Shown: positions 36,121 to 42,906 of the stretch, piece after piece
Layout: each line of letters begins with the position of its first letter
How positions within the stretch are numbered: the first letter of the stretch is position 1
Assembly: GCA_045226015.1 (NCBI GenBank)
Contig: JBGVBY010000001.1
Location: 88,456-152,455 of the forward strand
Length of the DNA: 64,000 nt
DNA from: UBA2450 sp045226015
GTDB taxonomy: Bacteria; Bacillota_I; Bacilli_A; RFN20; CAG-826
Direction of reading: 5' to 3'
The notes under the pieces: model-generated
Database searches by the model: none
Told to the model about the DNA's origin: nothing
What the model saw: the letters and a program-made list of their open reading frames with translations, nothing else
Position numbers and translations under genes: made by a program

Positions 36121-36271
36121 CGCTTCTATTTTATCGCATATGCATATACATGAAAAACAAAATGTTAAGTATGTATATACAAAATCAAAAACGTATTGGT
36201 TTATTTATTAATATTCTTAATTATCAATTTATTTTTGTATTATTCTCTTCTAAAACAATAATAGGCCGTTG

Positions 36272-37006
36272 TCAGTATATTTGATCTGGGAAATCTCGTT
36301 CTCTAGGCACCATGAGTTTCCATTTGGAAACATACTTTGAATATCCGACCTTTGCTTCAAAATATTGAATTTTATTTCCTGAACGAGACAAACAAAGTTG
36401 ATAAAAAGAGTCAGGTATTTTATCGCCAAAATATTTTTCAAACAGATATCCGACTTTTTGATATAAGAAGGCCTTGTCGTAATATTCAAGCATCTTTATT
36501 ACCTTATCTATATTTAAAGGTTTACAACAAGCTACGGCTTCTTCAACTTCTTCCAATCCTCCAGCGTATCCAGGATTATCAATTGAATCCACTATTGCGC
36601 GCTCTAAAGAAACAACTCTAACGCGGTTTCGATTCATGTAATCTTTTATTTCTAAATCGCAATCGCTTTTTTTAGATGTATATATAATATCTCCAAAATC
36701 TATATCTCTAACATATACATGCGTTAGATAGCGAAAAGTTGATACAAACACTTGTGTAGCAAGTCCGTAATATTCAAGAGCCTCATGATATGAAAAATAG
36801 GCATCATTAAACAAACGAGATGCTACTTGGAACTTTGAAACATATATACATCCTGTCGAACGATCCACTAACGCATATAATCCCTTTTTTATTTTTTTAA
36901 CTTCGCCTCTTTTAATCGCTCGATCAACGAACGCATAAAAATTCTTTACGTTCGGGTAAAGCTCTTTTACATCTTCATAAGTAAATAACTCTGGTATCAC
37001 ATTCAT
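36272..37006 (-). CDS. AbiEi-like antitoxin/transcription regulator, without AbiEii
   Basis: 244 residues from ATG 37006. The N-terminal winged helix (LFTYEDVKELYPN ... VDRAIKRGEVKKIKKGLYALVD) and the middle SRLFNDAYFSYHEALEYYGL match AbiEi antitoxins of type IV systems; VRVVSLERAIVDSID fits the C-terminal block. No AbiEii NTase gene follows; the divergent neighbour is an HTH-MNT nucleotidyltransferase at 37129. A TTTACA -35 with an 18-base spacer and a TAAATT -10 end 5 bases before the start, so the mRNA may be leaderless. Confidence 0.75.
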   Translation of the reverse strand: MNVIPELFTYEDVKELYPNVKNFYAFVDRAIKRGEVKKIKKGLYALVDRSTGCIYVSKFQVASRLFNDAYFSYHEALEYYGLATQVFVSTFRYLTHVYVRDIDFGDIIYTSKKSDCDLEIKDYMNRNRVRVVSLERAIVDSIDNPGYAGGLEEVEEAVACCKPLNIDKVIKMLEYYDKAFLYQKVGYLFEKYFGDKIPDSFYQLCLSRSGNKIQYFEAKVGYSKYVSKWKLMVPRERDFPDQIY

Positions 37007-37093
37007 ACCATAATTTAAGCACAACTCCACAAAAATGTAAAGTTATGCATAAAAATAGGTAAATATTAATAACCAAAAATGTAACATTTTTAG

Positions 37094-37122
37094 TTGCGCA
37101 ATTAGAAATGCGCAGATATAAT
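37094..37122 (+). promoter_or_regulatory. Leaderless promoter with inverted repeat for the HTH-MNT gene
   Basis: TTGCGC (37094-37099), 17-base spacer, TATAAT (37117-37122), so transcription should start at about 37129, the A of the start codon. Two TGCGCA half sites (37095-37100 and 37109-37114) overlap the -35 and spacer, a plausible operator for the gene's own XRE domain. An AAAAATG-TAA-CATTTTT dyad lies just upstream. Confidence 0.6.
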
Positions 37123-37128
37123 TATGAT

Positions 37129-37605
37129 ATGAATGAATTAAGACAAAAAAGAAAAGAACTAGGGCTTACTCAAATACAAGCCGCCACTCTATGTGGAGTT
37201 TCTCGACGTACTTATCAAACATACGAAGAGACTCAAACTGTAAATAGCACTTATGATGAATTATTAAACAAACTTAACGAAATGGGAGTGCTTGATGGAA
37301 GCAATTACATCTCAAATGTTAAATTTATAAAACATGTATGCAATCAAATCTTCAAAGAAGAATATCCAGAAATAAAGTGTGCTTATCTATATGGGAGTTA
37401 CGCTAGAGGAGAAGCAACTGGGAAAAGTGATATTGATATCCTGATTGTTTTAGATATACCATTAGGTCTTAAATACTATGGAATTGCTAGTGACTTAGAA
37501 GAACAATTACATAAAAAAGTAGATATTCAATCTTACGAGCAACTTCTCAATAACGCATCTATGTTAAAGGATATCCTTGTCGAGGGAATAAAAATCTATT
37601 GCTAA
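37129..37605 (+). CDS. XRE-HTH fused to MntA-like nucleotidyltransferase
   Basis: 158 residues from ATG 37129; the ATG at 37108 is rejected because it lies inside the promoter. Residues 1-55 are an XRE domain (RQKRKELGLTQIQAATLCGVSRRTYQTYE). Residues about 60-158 are a minimal NTase: AYLYGSYARGEATGKSDIDI (GSX10DXD exact) with a later VDIQ. HTH-MntA fusions are the antitoxin half of type VII (HEPN/MNT) systems and regulate their own promoter. A short start-less frame that looks like a HEPN N-terminus follows (37592-37699), so the toxin may be lost. Confidence 0.8.
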   Translation: MNELRQKRKELGLTQIQAATLCGVSRRTYQTYEETQTVNSTYDELLNKLNEMGVLDGSNYISNVKFIKHVCNQIFKEEYPEIKCAYLYGSYARGEATGKSDIDILIVLDIPLGLKYYGIASDLEEQLHKKVDIQSYEQLLNNASMLKDILVEGIKIYC

Positions 37606-37699
37606 AAAGTTAGTTCAAAGAATTGACGGTATACTTAAACATATTGACGCAATTCAAAGTGAAATGAATAATATTGTCTATATAACAGGCATACAATAA
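37592..37699 (+). pseudogene. Possible remnant of a HEPN (HepT/DUF86-like) toxin gene
   Basis: 35 open codons after a TAA, overlapping the end of the MNT gene. They read AKKLVQRIDGILKHIDAIQS and end in TGIQ before TAA. The repeated I-x2-I-x2-H-I-D-x-I heptads resemble the first helix of HepT/DUF86 proteins, and the position right after an MntA gene is where HepT sits. No start codon and no RX4-6H motif remain. The match is short, so this is tentative. Confidence 0.3.
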
Positions 37700-37727
37700 A
37701 AACCGAAAAAGGAGAGAAAGAAATATT

Positions 37728-38060
37728 ATGAAAGTTGCATCAAGAGTTATGTATAGTATCGCTAACTTCTTCACTTGGATTGAAGTCTTAGCGTGTATTG
37801 CGGGAATCGTTGTTATTCCTCTAATTATGAGTGGTATCATCCAAAACAATACCGGATATGACAATGTCTACTTATTAGGAATGGTTATCTCTTTAAGTGT
37901 TGTCTTATTATTCTCACTTCTTTTAATTGGAATGGTAAGAGTCGCAAAAAGAAGAGGAAGTTCCGCTGCATGGGATGTTTTGTTTATCCTATTAGGTATA
38001 TTTGGATTTAATATCTTCTATATCTTAGGCGGTTTCTTTGGCTTATTTGCAAGAGACTAA
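37728..38060 (+). CDS. Small membrane protein
   Basis: 110 residues, with three hydrophobic segments at about 10-35, 48-70 and 82-105. The middle has the basic stretch RVAKRRGSS. No motifs tie it to a known family. A GGAGAG site lies 9 bases before the ATG. It follows the HepT-like remnant by 28 bases and is ended by a clear terminator, so it probably shares the MNT transcript or has its own short unit. Confidence 0.6.
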   Translation: MKVASRVMYSIANFFTWIEVLACIAGIVVIPLIMSGIIQNNTGYDNVYLLGMVISLSVVLLFSLLLIGMVRVAKRRGSSAAWDVLFILLGIFGFNIFYILGGFFGLFARD

Positions 38061-38079
38061 TCAAAACAAAGCAAAAAAT

Positions 38080-38103
38080 AACACCTATTTTAGGTGTTTT
38101 TTT
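38080..38103. terminator. Bidirectional terminator
   Basis: AACACCTA / TAGGTGTT with a TTT loop; seven T on the plus side, and ATTTTTTGC on the minus side. It ends both the small membrane protein (plus) and MntP (minus). Confidence 0.85.
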
Positions 38104-38110
38104 GTACTTC

Positions 38111-38746
38111 TTAAATACCTGTGTAGTGAGACACCACTACCCATATAGCGAGTAGCAGCAATATCACTCCACCTAATATCAGAGTGGCCTCATATTTTCC
38201 TTTGAATAATTTAGCGATTCCTTTTCCTAAGAATAAACCAATTAAACAAATCGCAAATGTAATCACAATGATAATTGATATATGTAACCAAATGGAGATG
38301 TTATCTGAATAACCAGAGTGAAGTGTAACCCCAACCGCGAGAGCGTCAATCGCAGTAGCGACACCCATAATGAGGACTTCTTTATAAGAGAACTTTTTGA
38401 TTTCTTTTTCTTCTGGGGTTTTCTTTACTTCAAGAATGCCTTCTAGTAGCATCTTTCCTCCAATGAAGATTAGAAGACCAAAAGATAACCAGGTAATAAC
38501 AATACCTAATATCCTTCCAGCTTCTATTCCTTGAGAGGAACCTACTGAAGTAGATATGAGTTCAATGATATAGAAACCCGCTAAAGGCATAAGCCCTTGC
38601 ATGAATCCAAAGATTGTGGCTATAAAGAAAATCTTTTTCTTATTAATATCAGAGTACACCAAAGAGTCAGTAACACTGACAGCGAAAGCGTCCATTGCTA
38701 AAGCGATGCCAAATAAGATGATTTGTGTGATGATTTCAAAACTCAT
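38111..38746 (-). CDS. mntP: Manganese efflux pump MntP
   Basis: 211 residues from ATG 38746. Six membrane helices in two halves, each with the typical Asp motif: GIALAMDAFAVSVTDSL and GVATAIDALAVGVTL. This is the MntP (DUF204) family, which exports Mn2+. The length of about 190-210 fits. A TTAACA -35, 18-base spacer and TATAAT -10 end 7 bases before the ATG; there is no ribosome site, so a leaderless mRNA is predicted. No Mn-sensing yybP-ykoY riboswitch is seen, and none could fit in this short leader. Confidence 0.92.
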   Translation of the reverse strand: MSFEIITQIILFGIALAMDAFAVSVTDSLVYSDINKKKIFFIATIFGFMQGLMPLAGFYIIELISTSVGSSQGIEAGRILGIVITWLSFGLLIFIGGKMLLEGILEVKKTPEEKEIKKFSYKEVLIMGVATAIDALAVGVTLHSGYSDNISIWLHISIIIVITFAICLIGLFLGKGIAKLFKGKYEATLILGGVILLLLAIWVVVSHYTGI

Positions 38747-38753
38747 AAAAATG

Positions 38754-38783
38754 ATTATAGAACTATATTCCAATTAGTGTTAA
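38754..38783 (-). promoter_or_regulatory. MntP promoter, leaderless type
   Basis: On the minus strand: TTAACA (38783-38778), 18 bases, TATAAT (38759-38754). The expected start of transcription coincides with the ATG at 38746. Confidence 0.6.
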
Positions 38784-38849
38784 CTATTCCGAAAAAGTAG
38801 TGATTTTTTGTACTGTAGTACGTATTTTTGGCATTTTTCTATTTAAATG

Positions 38850-39710
38850 CTATTTGATTTTTAATTCTGACAATGTGGAAATGAACAATTCTTTTTTCCA
38901 CATTTGTAAGCTATCTTTGTTTTTAATGAAATTCATAACATCATTTTTAGCAGAAACATAATCTGTTTCTTCAAATTTGATCTTAAGCATGTTTTTAACT
39001 GTGTCCAAGGTTAATACTTCGTTTTGACTAATCGTACCAGTGTTCTTCAATTTGCTTTCTAGGTATTTAAGATTAAATGACGCGCCTTTTCCTAGATAGA
39101 AAAGATAATCATAATAATCCCTTCCTTTGACTCTATTTTTATATTGTCTACATAAAATCGCATGTATCTTACCAGCAAACAAAGTTGCTTCATCAAACAC
39201 TTTGACTTCGTATGGAGCTGGAAGCATTTTGTATTTGATTTCCGTCGTTCCCCCAGAAGGATTATCAGTGTCTATTTCAAATTTGATCTTGATTTTTTGA
39301 TTCGAGATTATTTTTTTAACATCATCACTGTTTGGGAAAAATGTTAAAAGTAGCAGTAATGTATTCCCTTTTAAAAACGCGCTCTGCACTTTATCATCGT
39401 CGTTCTTGGATTCAACATTAATATCAATTCCATACGACTGAAATTCTTTTATCAAATATGGAAAATACTTTGATAAATCAAAGTTCAGATCCTTATCAAC
39501 AAGAGCGAAATCAAGATCTTCACTAAATCGATTTAATCCATAAAACAATCTCAAACAAGTTCCTCCATAAAAGGCAGCTTTATCAAAGAAACCTCCGCGT
39601 GAAAGACCTGCTAATGCAATTTCTTGAATAACTTCCTTAATCGCATTCTCTCTTTCGACGTTGTTTTGAGGGTTATATCTACTAATCATTGTTTCGATAA
39701 CGTTGTTCAT
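38850..39710 (-). CDS. abiEii: AbiEii-type nucleotidyltransferase toxin
   Basis: 286 residues. Motif I region FYGGTCLRLFYGLNRFSEDLDF (G49-G50-T51, then S63-E-D65-L-D67) is the AbiEii/AbiGii NTase signature. The later FDEATLFAGKIHAILCRQYKNRVKGRDYYDYLFYLGKG supplies motifs III and IV (Lys and RDYYD). AbiEii toxins transfer nucleotides, for MenT onto tRNA ends, and halt growth on phage infection. The gene overlaps the AbiEi-like gene by 29 bases. The pair is complete. Confidence 0.88.
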   Translation of the reverse strand: MNNVIETMISRYNPQNNVERENAIKEVIQEIALAGLSRGGFFDKAAFYGGTCLRLFYGLNRFSEDLDFALVDKDLNFDLSKYFPYLIKEFQSYGIDINVESKNDDDKVQSAFLKGNTLLLLLTFFPNSDDVKKIISNQKIKIKFEIDTDNPSGGTTEIKYKMLPAPYEVKVFDEATLFAGKIHAILCRQYKNRVKGRDYYDYLFYLGKGASFNLKYLESKLKNTGTISQNEVLTLDTVKNMLKIKFEETDYVSAKNDVMNFIKNKDSLQMWKKELFISTLSELKIK

Positions 39711-40296
39711 TGATGTATTCCTTTCTAATTAACTTGATTAAGAGTTTTAAATTTGTTTTATGGTAAAGAGCCGCTAAAGAGATCAATAATTCAAAGTCAC
39801 ACAATGAAAACTCAGTTTCATCAATTCTTTTATCTACGAATAAAAGTTCTTTCAAATCATTAATGTTATTAACAGTTCTCCATTTATAAAGGGAATCACA
39901 AATCGCCTTTTCCTTAGAAGCAATTTTAACGATATATTCTCCCTCTTCTAAATATGTAAGTCCTTCTGAAAAAGCATCAACAGGAATATCACTAAATTCA
40001 TATCTGCCAAACACATTCACAAAAGTCTTGTTTTTTCTAATACCTAAAGACGCTGCAGTAATAGCGAAAACCCTTTCAGGTATAAGACCATAAAAAGAAA
40101 GAGCCCATTCAAAACTCAAATAAGAAGGAGAAAGAATAGAAGAAGAAAGTAAACATGGATTAACATGCCTATCTGTTTCATACACTCCGTTGGTCAATCT
40201 AAATATTTTACCAGCCTGACACTCTCTTTTTATCTTGTCTAATGGGTTTGAATAATTACGATACTGCTCTTTTAATATGTTGGTTGTAATTATCAT
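39682..40296 (-). CDS. abiEi: AbiEi-type antitoxin
   Basis: 204 residues. The start is set at ATG 40296 with GAGGAG 6 bases upstream, rather than at the far-upstream in-frame start at 40383. The N-terminal winged helix (ITTNILKEQYRNYSNPLDKIKRECQAGKIFRLTNGVYETD), then SPSYLSFEWALSFYGLIPE and VKIASKEKAICDSLYKW match AbiEi. It represses its own promoter and neutralises AbiEii. A TATAAT box (minus strand, about 40314-40319) lies before the ribosome site. Its family relative at 36272 has no toxin. Confidence 0.85.
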   Translation of the reverse strand: MIITTNILKEQYRNYSNPLDKIKRECQAGKIFRLTNGVYETDRHVNPCLLSSSILSPSYLSFEWALSFYGLIPERVFAITAASLGIRKNKTFVNVFGRYEFSDIPVDAFSEGLTYLEEGEYIVKIASKEKAICDSLYKWRTVNNINDLKELLFVDKRIDETEFSLCDFELLISLAALYHKTNLKLLIKLIRKEYINEQRYRNND

Positions 40297-40368
40297 ATTT
40301 GCTCCTCTAAATACAATTATATTGGATTTTGCGGAGAAAACAAGCAATTTTTTAGGATTTTGAACAAA

Positions 40369-40397
40369 TAAAAAACCTCCCACATAAACGAGAGATT
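40369..40397 (-). terminator. Terminator of the zinc-ribbon gene
   Basis: A hairpin including G-U pairs (AATCTCTCG / TGGGAGGTT), followed on the minus strand by TTTTTTATTTG. It lies 12 bases past the stop. Confidence 0.65.
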
Positions 40398-40408
40398 CTT
40401 ATATTTTT

Positions 40409-40933
40409 CTATTTTCCTTGAAGATCTCGCATCTTCTGTTTTCTAGCGTGAATCTTGCCGTTAGTTAATGCGCTTCTAAGGATGAGAGCGACTCCTCCAG
40501 CAACGATAAGGACAATTCCAAAGACAATTAATTCAACCGCTCCTGCTAAGGCCATATAGTAACGGTAGTCTGTATACCACATCTCTAGATATGTGTCGTA
40601 ATAATAGTAGTTAGTGTAGGCTGGATATTCGACGATACCTAAGATTGTAAGTAATAGTCCTAAACCCATAACAGGAAGAGCGACCGCTAAGATGATTCTT
40701 CTAATGCGATATAAACGCGCAATAGAAGCTTCAAGTCTTCTCACTTCTCTTTTATTTTCATCAAATTGATTATAGTTATCATTTACTGTTTCAAGTTCAA
40801 CTGGTTGAGATTTTGTTTCTTCAGCTTTTGTTTCTTCTTTTACTTCTTCGTGAGGAATAGGACAACCACAGTGAGGGCAAAAATTCGCCTTATCACTGAC
40901 TTCTTTTCCGCATTCTGGACATTTGATTAACAT
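40409..40933 (-). CDS. Zinc-ribbon membrane protein
   Basis: 174 residues. An N-terminal zinc ribbon (CPECGKEVSDKANFCPHCG, Cys at about 5, 8, 19, 22) is followed by a Glu/Lys/Thr-rich linker, a basic helix and two membrane segments (about 85-105 and 130-155) with a Tyr-rich outer loop between them (AYTNYYYYDTYLEMWYTDYRYY). The basic C-tail is cytoplasmic. Such ribbon-plus-helix proteins are common in gut Bacillota; the function is unknown. An AGGAGAG site precedes the start. Confidence 0.7.
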   Translation of the reverse strand: MLIKCPECGKEVSDKANFCPHCGCPIPHEEVKEETKAEETKSQPVELETVNDNYNQFDENKREVRRLEASIARLYRIRRIILAVALPVMGLGLLLTILGIVEYPAYTNYYYYDTYLEMWYTDYRYYMALAGAVELIVFGIVLIVAGGVALILRSALTNGKIHARKQKMRDLQGK

Positions 40934-40945
40934 ATCAAGCTCTCC

Positions 40946-42022
40946 TTAGATATCTAATATTATACTCGGTCTTACACTACCACAGGTAATGCTACATTCC
41001 GCTACCATCATTTTACCATCCGCGTTTGGATGACACACACTTTTATAATAGGAATAGCTTGGTGATCTACTCCAATAGTAAGCATTAAAGAAATATTGAA
41101 TCTTTGTTGTGGAATATCTAGCGCCCCTTACTCTCGCGTATTCGGTAGTTTTTGAGTATCTTTCTTCAGAATAAGAATTGTGGTCCACAAATCCATATTC
41201 AGTGTTCCTATAATCCTTATATGAGAGGAGGAACACCTTTTCTTTAGTATAATCAGTCGCATATGGGTTTGTATCTAGGTTTGTAGTAGGACCACTATTA
41301 TCGACATATACTTCTTTAATCCCGTTTTTGTTTAAAGAAAACGCAGTGTTATAGAATTCGTTGTTTAACCAACTTCTAATAGAAGAAGTTTCATAAACGT
41401 TACTCGTTTCATCATATATATGCGCATCTAAACATTTATCCGCGAGCAAATAATAGTTATCGTCATAACTTGGAAGAACGCTCCATTTGATTGGTTCACA
41501 TTTGAACCAATACGCTGCTCCGGGAATAATAGGAGACAAATCATCAAACATGTAGTAGTCAAAATAAGGTTTTGCTACTTCTTTGCAGTAATATTCGTCA
41601 TTGTATAAGTACCATCCGTTAATAGATGATTCAGTTAACTTATTGAGTTCTTCTAATAAATTAGAATCTCTTACATTATGTTGAGGATATAGACCATAAG
41701 TTAAAGACTTTCCATCACTAGAAATTCTTGCTTCTTCTCCGTTATACACTGGTTGGATGATGTCTGAATAAGAAATAACGTATGTCTTGTTCTCATAAGC
41801 AGGGGTTAGTTCTTTATCAAAACCATTAAAATTATTTGGGATGATCGCATTAAAAGAAGGAAGTTTTCCTTCTAAAGTGAAGTCATAACAAACTACTTTT
41901 CCGTCTTCATCTTTAAAAGTGATGACATAACACCTTGATAGAGGTGGATTATATTCATCTTTTTGATTACAACTAGATAGAAGTAACCCAACTAATAAAG
42001 GAAAAGCATATCTACATTTCAT
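40946..42022 (-). CDS. Lipoprotein with DUF6273-like C-terminal domain
   Basis: 358 residues from ATG 42022, chosen because it follows the ZIP stop codon by one base. Lipobox LSSC (Cys 18). The domain from about 145 (YWFKCEPIKWSVLPSYDDNYYLLADKCLDAHIYDE ... SSIRSWLNNEFYNTAF ... VFLLSYKDYRN ... YYWSRSPS) matches DUF6273, also present at the end of the Cys-rich lipoprotein at 7241. The function is unknown. The two minus-strand genes (ZIP then lipoprotein) are translationally linked; no ribosome site is seen. Confidence 0.75.
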   Translation of the reverse strand: MKCRYAFPLLVGLLLSSCNQKDEYNPPLSRCYVITFKDEDGKVVCYDFTLEGKLPSFNAIIPNNFNGFDKELTPAYENKTYVISYSDIIQPVYNGEEARISSDGKSLTYGLYPQHNVRDSNLLEELNKLTESSINGWYLYNDEYYCKEVAKPYFDYYMFDDLSPIIPGAAYWFKCEPIKWSVLPSYDDNYYLLADKCLDAHIYDETSNVYETSSIRSWLNNEFYNTAFSLNKNGIKEVYVDNSGPTTNLDTNPYATDYTKEKVFLLSYKDYRNTEYGFVDHNSYSEERYSKTTEYARVRGARYSTTKIQYFFNAYYWSRSPSYSYYKSVCHPNADGKMMVAECSITCGSVRPSIILDI

Positions 42023-42023
42023 A

Positions 42024-42806
42024 TTAAGAAAGAGCAATATCAAGAATCATCATGATGACAAACCCAACCGCTAGACCAATAGTCGCTAAGTTGGAGTGTT
42101 TACCTTGGTTAGCTTCTGGGATGAGTTCTTCAACAACTACATAAATCATAACACCTGCCGCAAAAGCGAGAGTATAAGGCAAAATAATAGAGACAAATGC
42201 AGTTAATAAAATAGCGAGTAAAGAGGCAACTGGTTCCACTACTCCACTAGCAAAACCCAGCAAGAAAGCCTTCCATTTAGATAAACCTTCTTCTTTTAAA
42301 GGAGTGGAAACAATTATTCCTTCTGGGAAATTTTGTATCGCTATACCAATAGAAAGAGCGAGCATAGCTTCATTAGATACGTTACCAGTAATCATACCAG
42401 CGATAACAACTCCAACCGCAAGTCCTTCAGGGATATTATGAAGCGTAACCGCTAAAAACATTTTTGATGTTCTTGATAACTTGTTATTTTTCGCACCTTC
42501 TTCTTGCTTGTCAGAGTGAATATGTGGGATGACGTAGTCAAGGAGCAACATAAAGATGATACCGAGTATGAATCCTGCAGCAGGCACTAACCATTTACGA
42601 TAGTCTTTTGGATCAGGGAAAGATTGAATCGCAGGTTGAAGAAGACTCCAAATAGAAGCCGCAATCATGACACCTGAGGCAAATCCCATTAAAATCTTTT
42701 TGACAAGCGGGTTTAGTTCTTTCTTTAGAAAGAAAACCATCGCACTGCCTAAGCCAGTGCCGATTAAAGGGATAAATAGACAAAGAGCAATCATTCCATA
42801 ATCCAT
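42024..42806 (-). CDS. ZIP-family metal transporter
   Basis: 260 residues from ATG 42806. Eight membrane helices. Helix IV has LAVTLHNIPEGLAVG and helix V has GIAIQNFPEGIIVS, the ZIP metal site motifs (His, Asn, Glu). A His/Asp/Lys stretch (HIHSDKQEEG) forms the variable loop after the third helix. The pattern is closest to the ZupT/GufA branch, which imports Zn2+ and other divalent metals. A TATAAT -10 ends 9 bases before the ATG, with TTGTGT 17 bases upstream of it. The neighbouring MntP may share metal-related regulation. Confidence 0.9.
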   Translation of the reverse strand: MDYGMIALCLFIPLIGTGLGSAMVFFLKKELNPLVKKILMGFASGVMIAASIWSLLQPAIQSFPDPKDYRKWLVPAAGFILGIIFMLLLDYVIPHIHSDKQEEGAKNNKLSRTSKMFLAVTLHNIPEGLAVGVVIAGMITGNVSNEAMLALSIGIAIQNFPEGIIVSTPLKEEGLSKWKAFLLGFASGVVEPVASLLAILLTAFVSIILPYTLAFAAGVMIYVVVEELIPEANQGKHSNLATIGLAVGFVIMMILDIALS

Positions 42807-42894
42807 AACGCAGTTATTATAGTCATTAATAGGAGTTAACACAAATAGTTATAAAAAAGTTAAATATTACTTTTTTGAGATTGACTATATGATT

Positions 42895-42900
42895 TATAAT
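42895..42900 (+). promoter_or_regulatory. Leaderless -10 box of the amylase gene
   Basis: TATAAT at 42895-42900, with the ATG at 42907, so transcription would start at the A of the start codon. The -35 is weak (TTTTTT at 42871-42876, 18-base spacer). Confidence 0.5.
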
Positions 42901-42906
42901 TCAGTT

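Noticed and set aside
37108..37128. Earlier ATG for the HTH-MNT gene
   Set aside because: It lies inside the promoter between -35 and -10, upstream of the predicted transcript start.
38747..38850. Mn-sensing riboswitch before MntP
   Set aside because: The -10 box ends 7 bases before the start codon, so no leader RNA exists to hold one.
40297..40383. 29-residue N-terminal extension of AbiEi
   Set aside because: The GAGGAG site and the AbiEi homology both begin at ATG 40296; the extension crosses the promoter.
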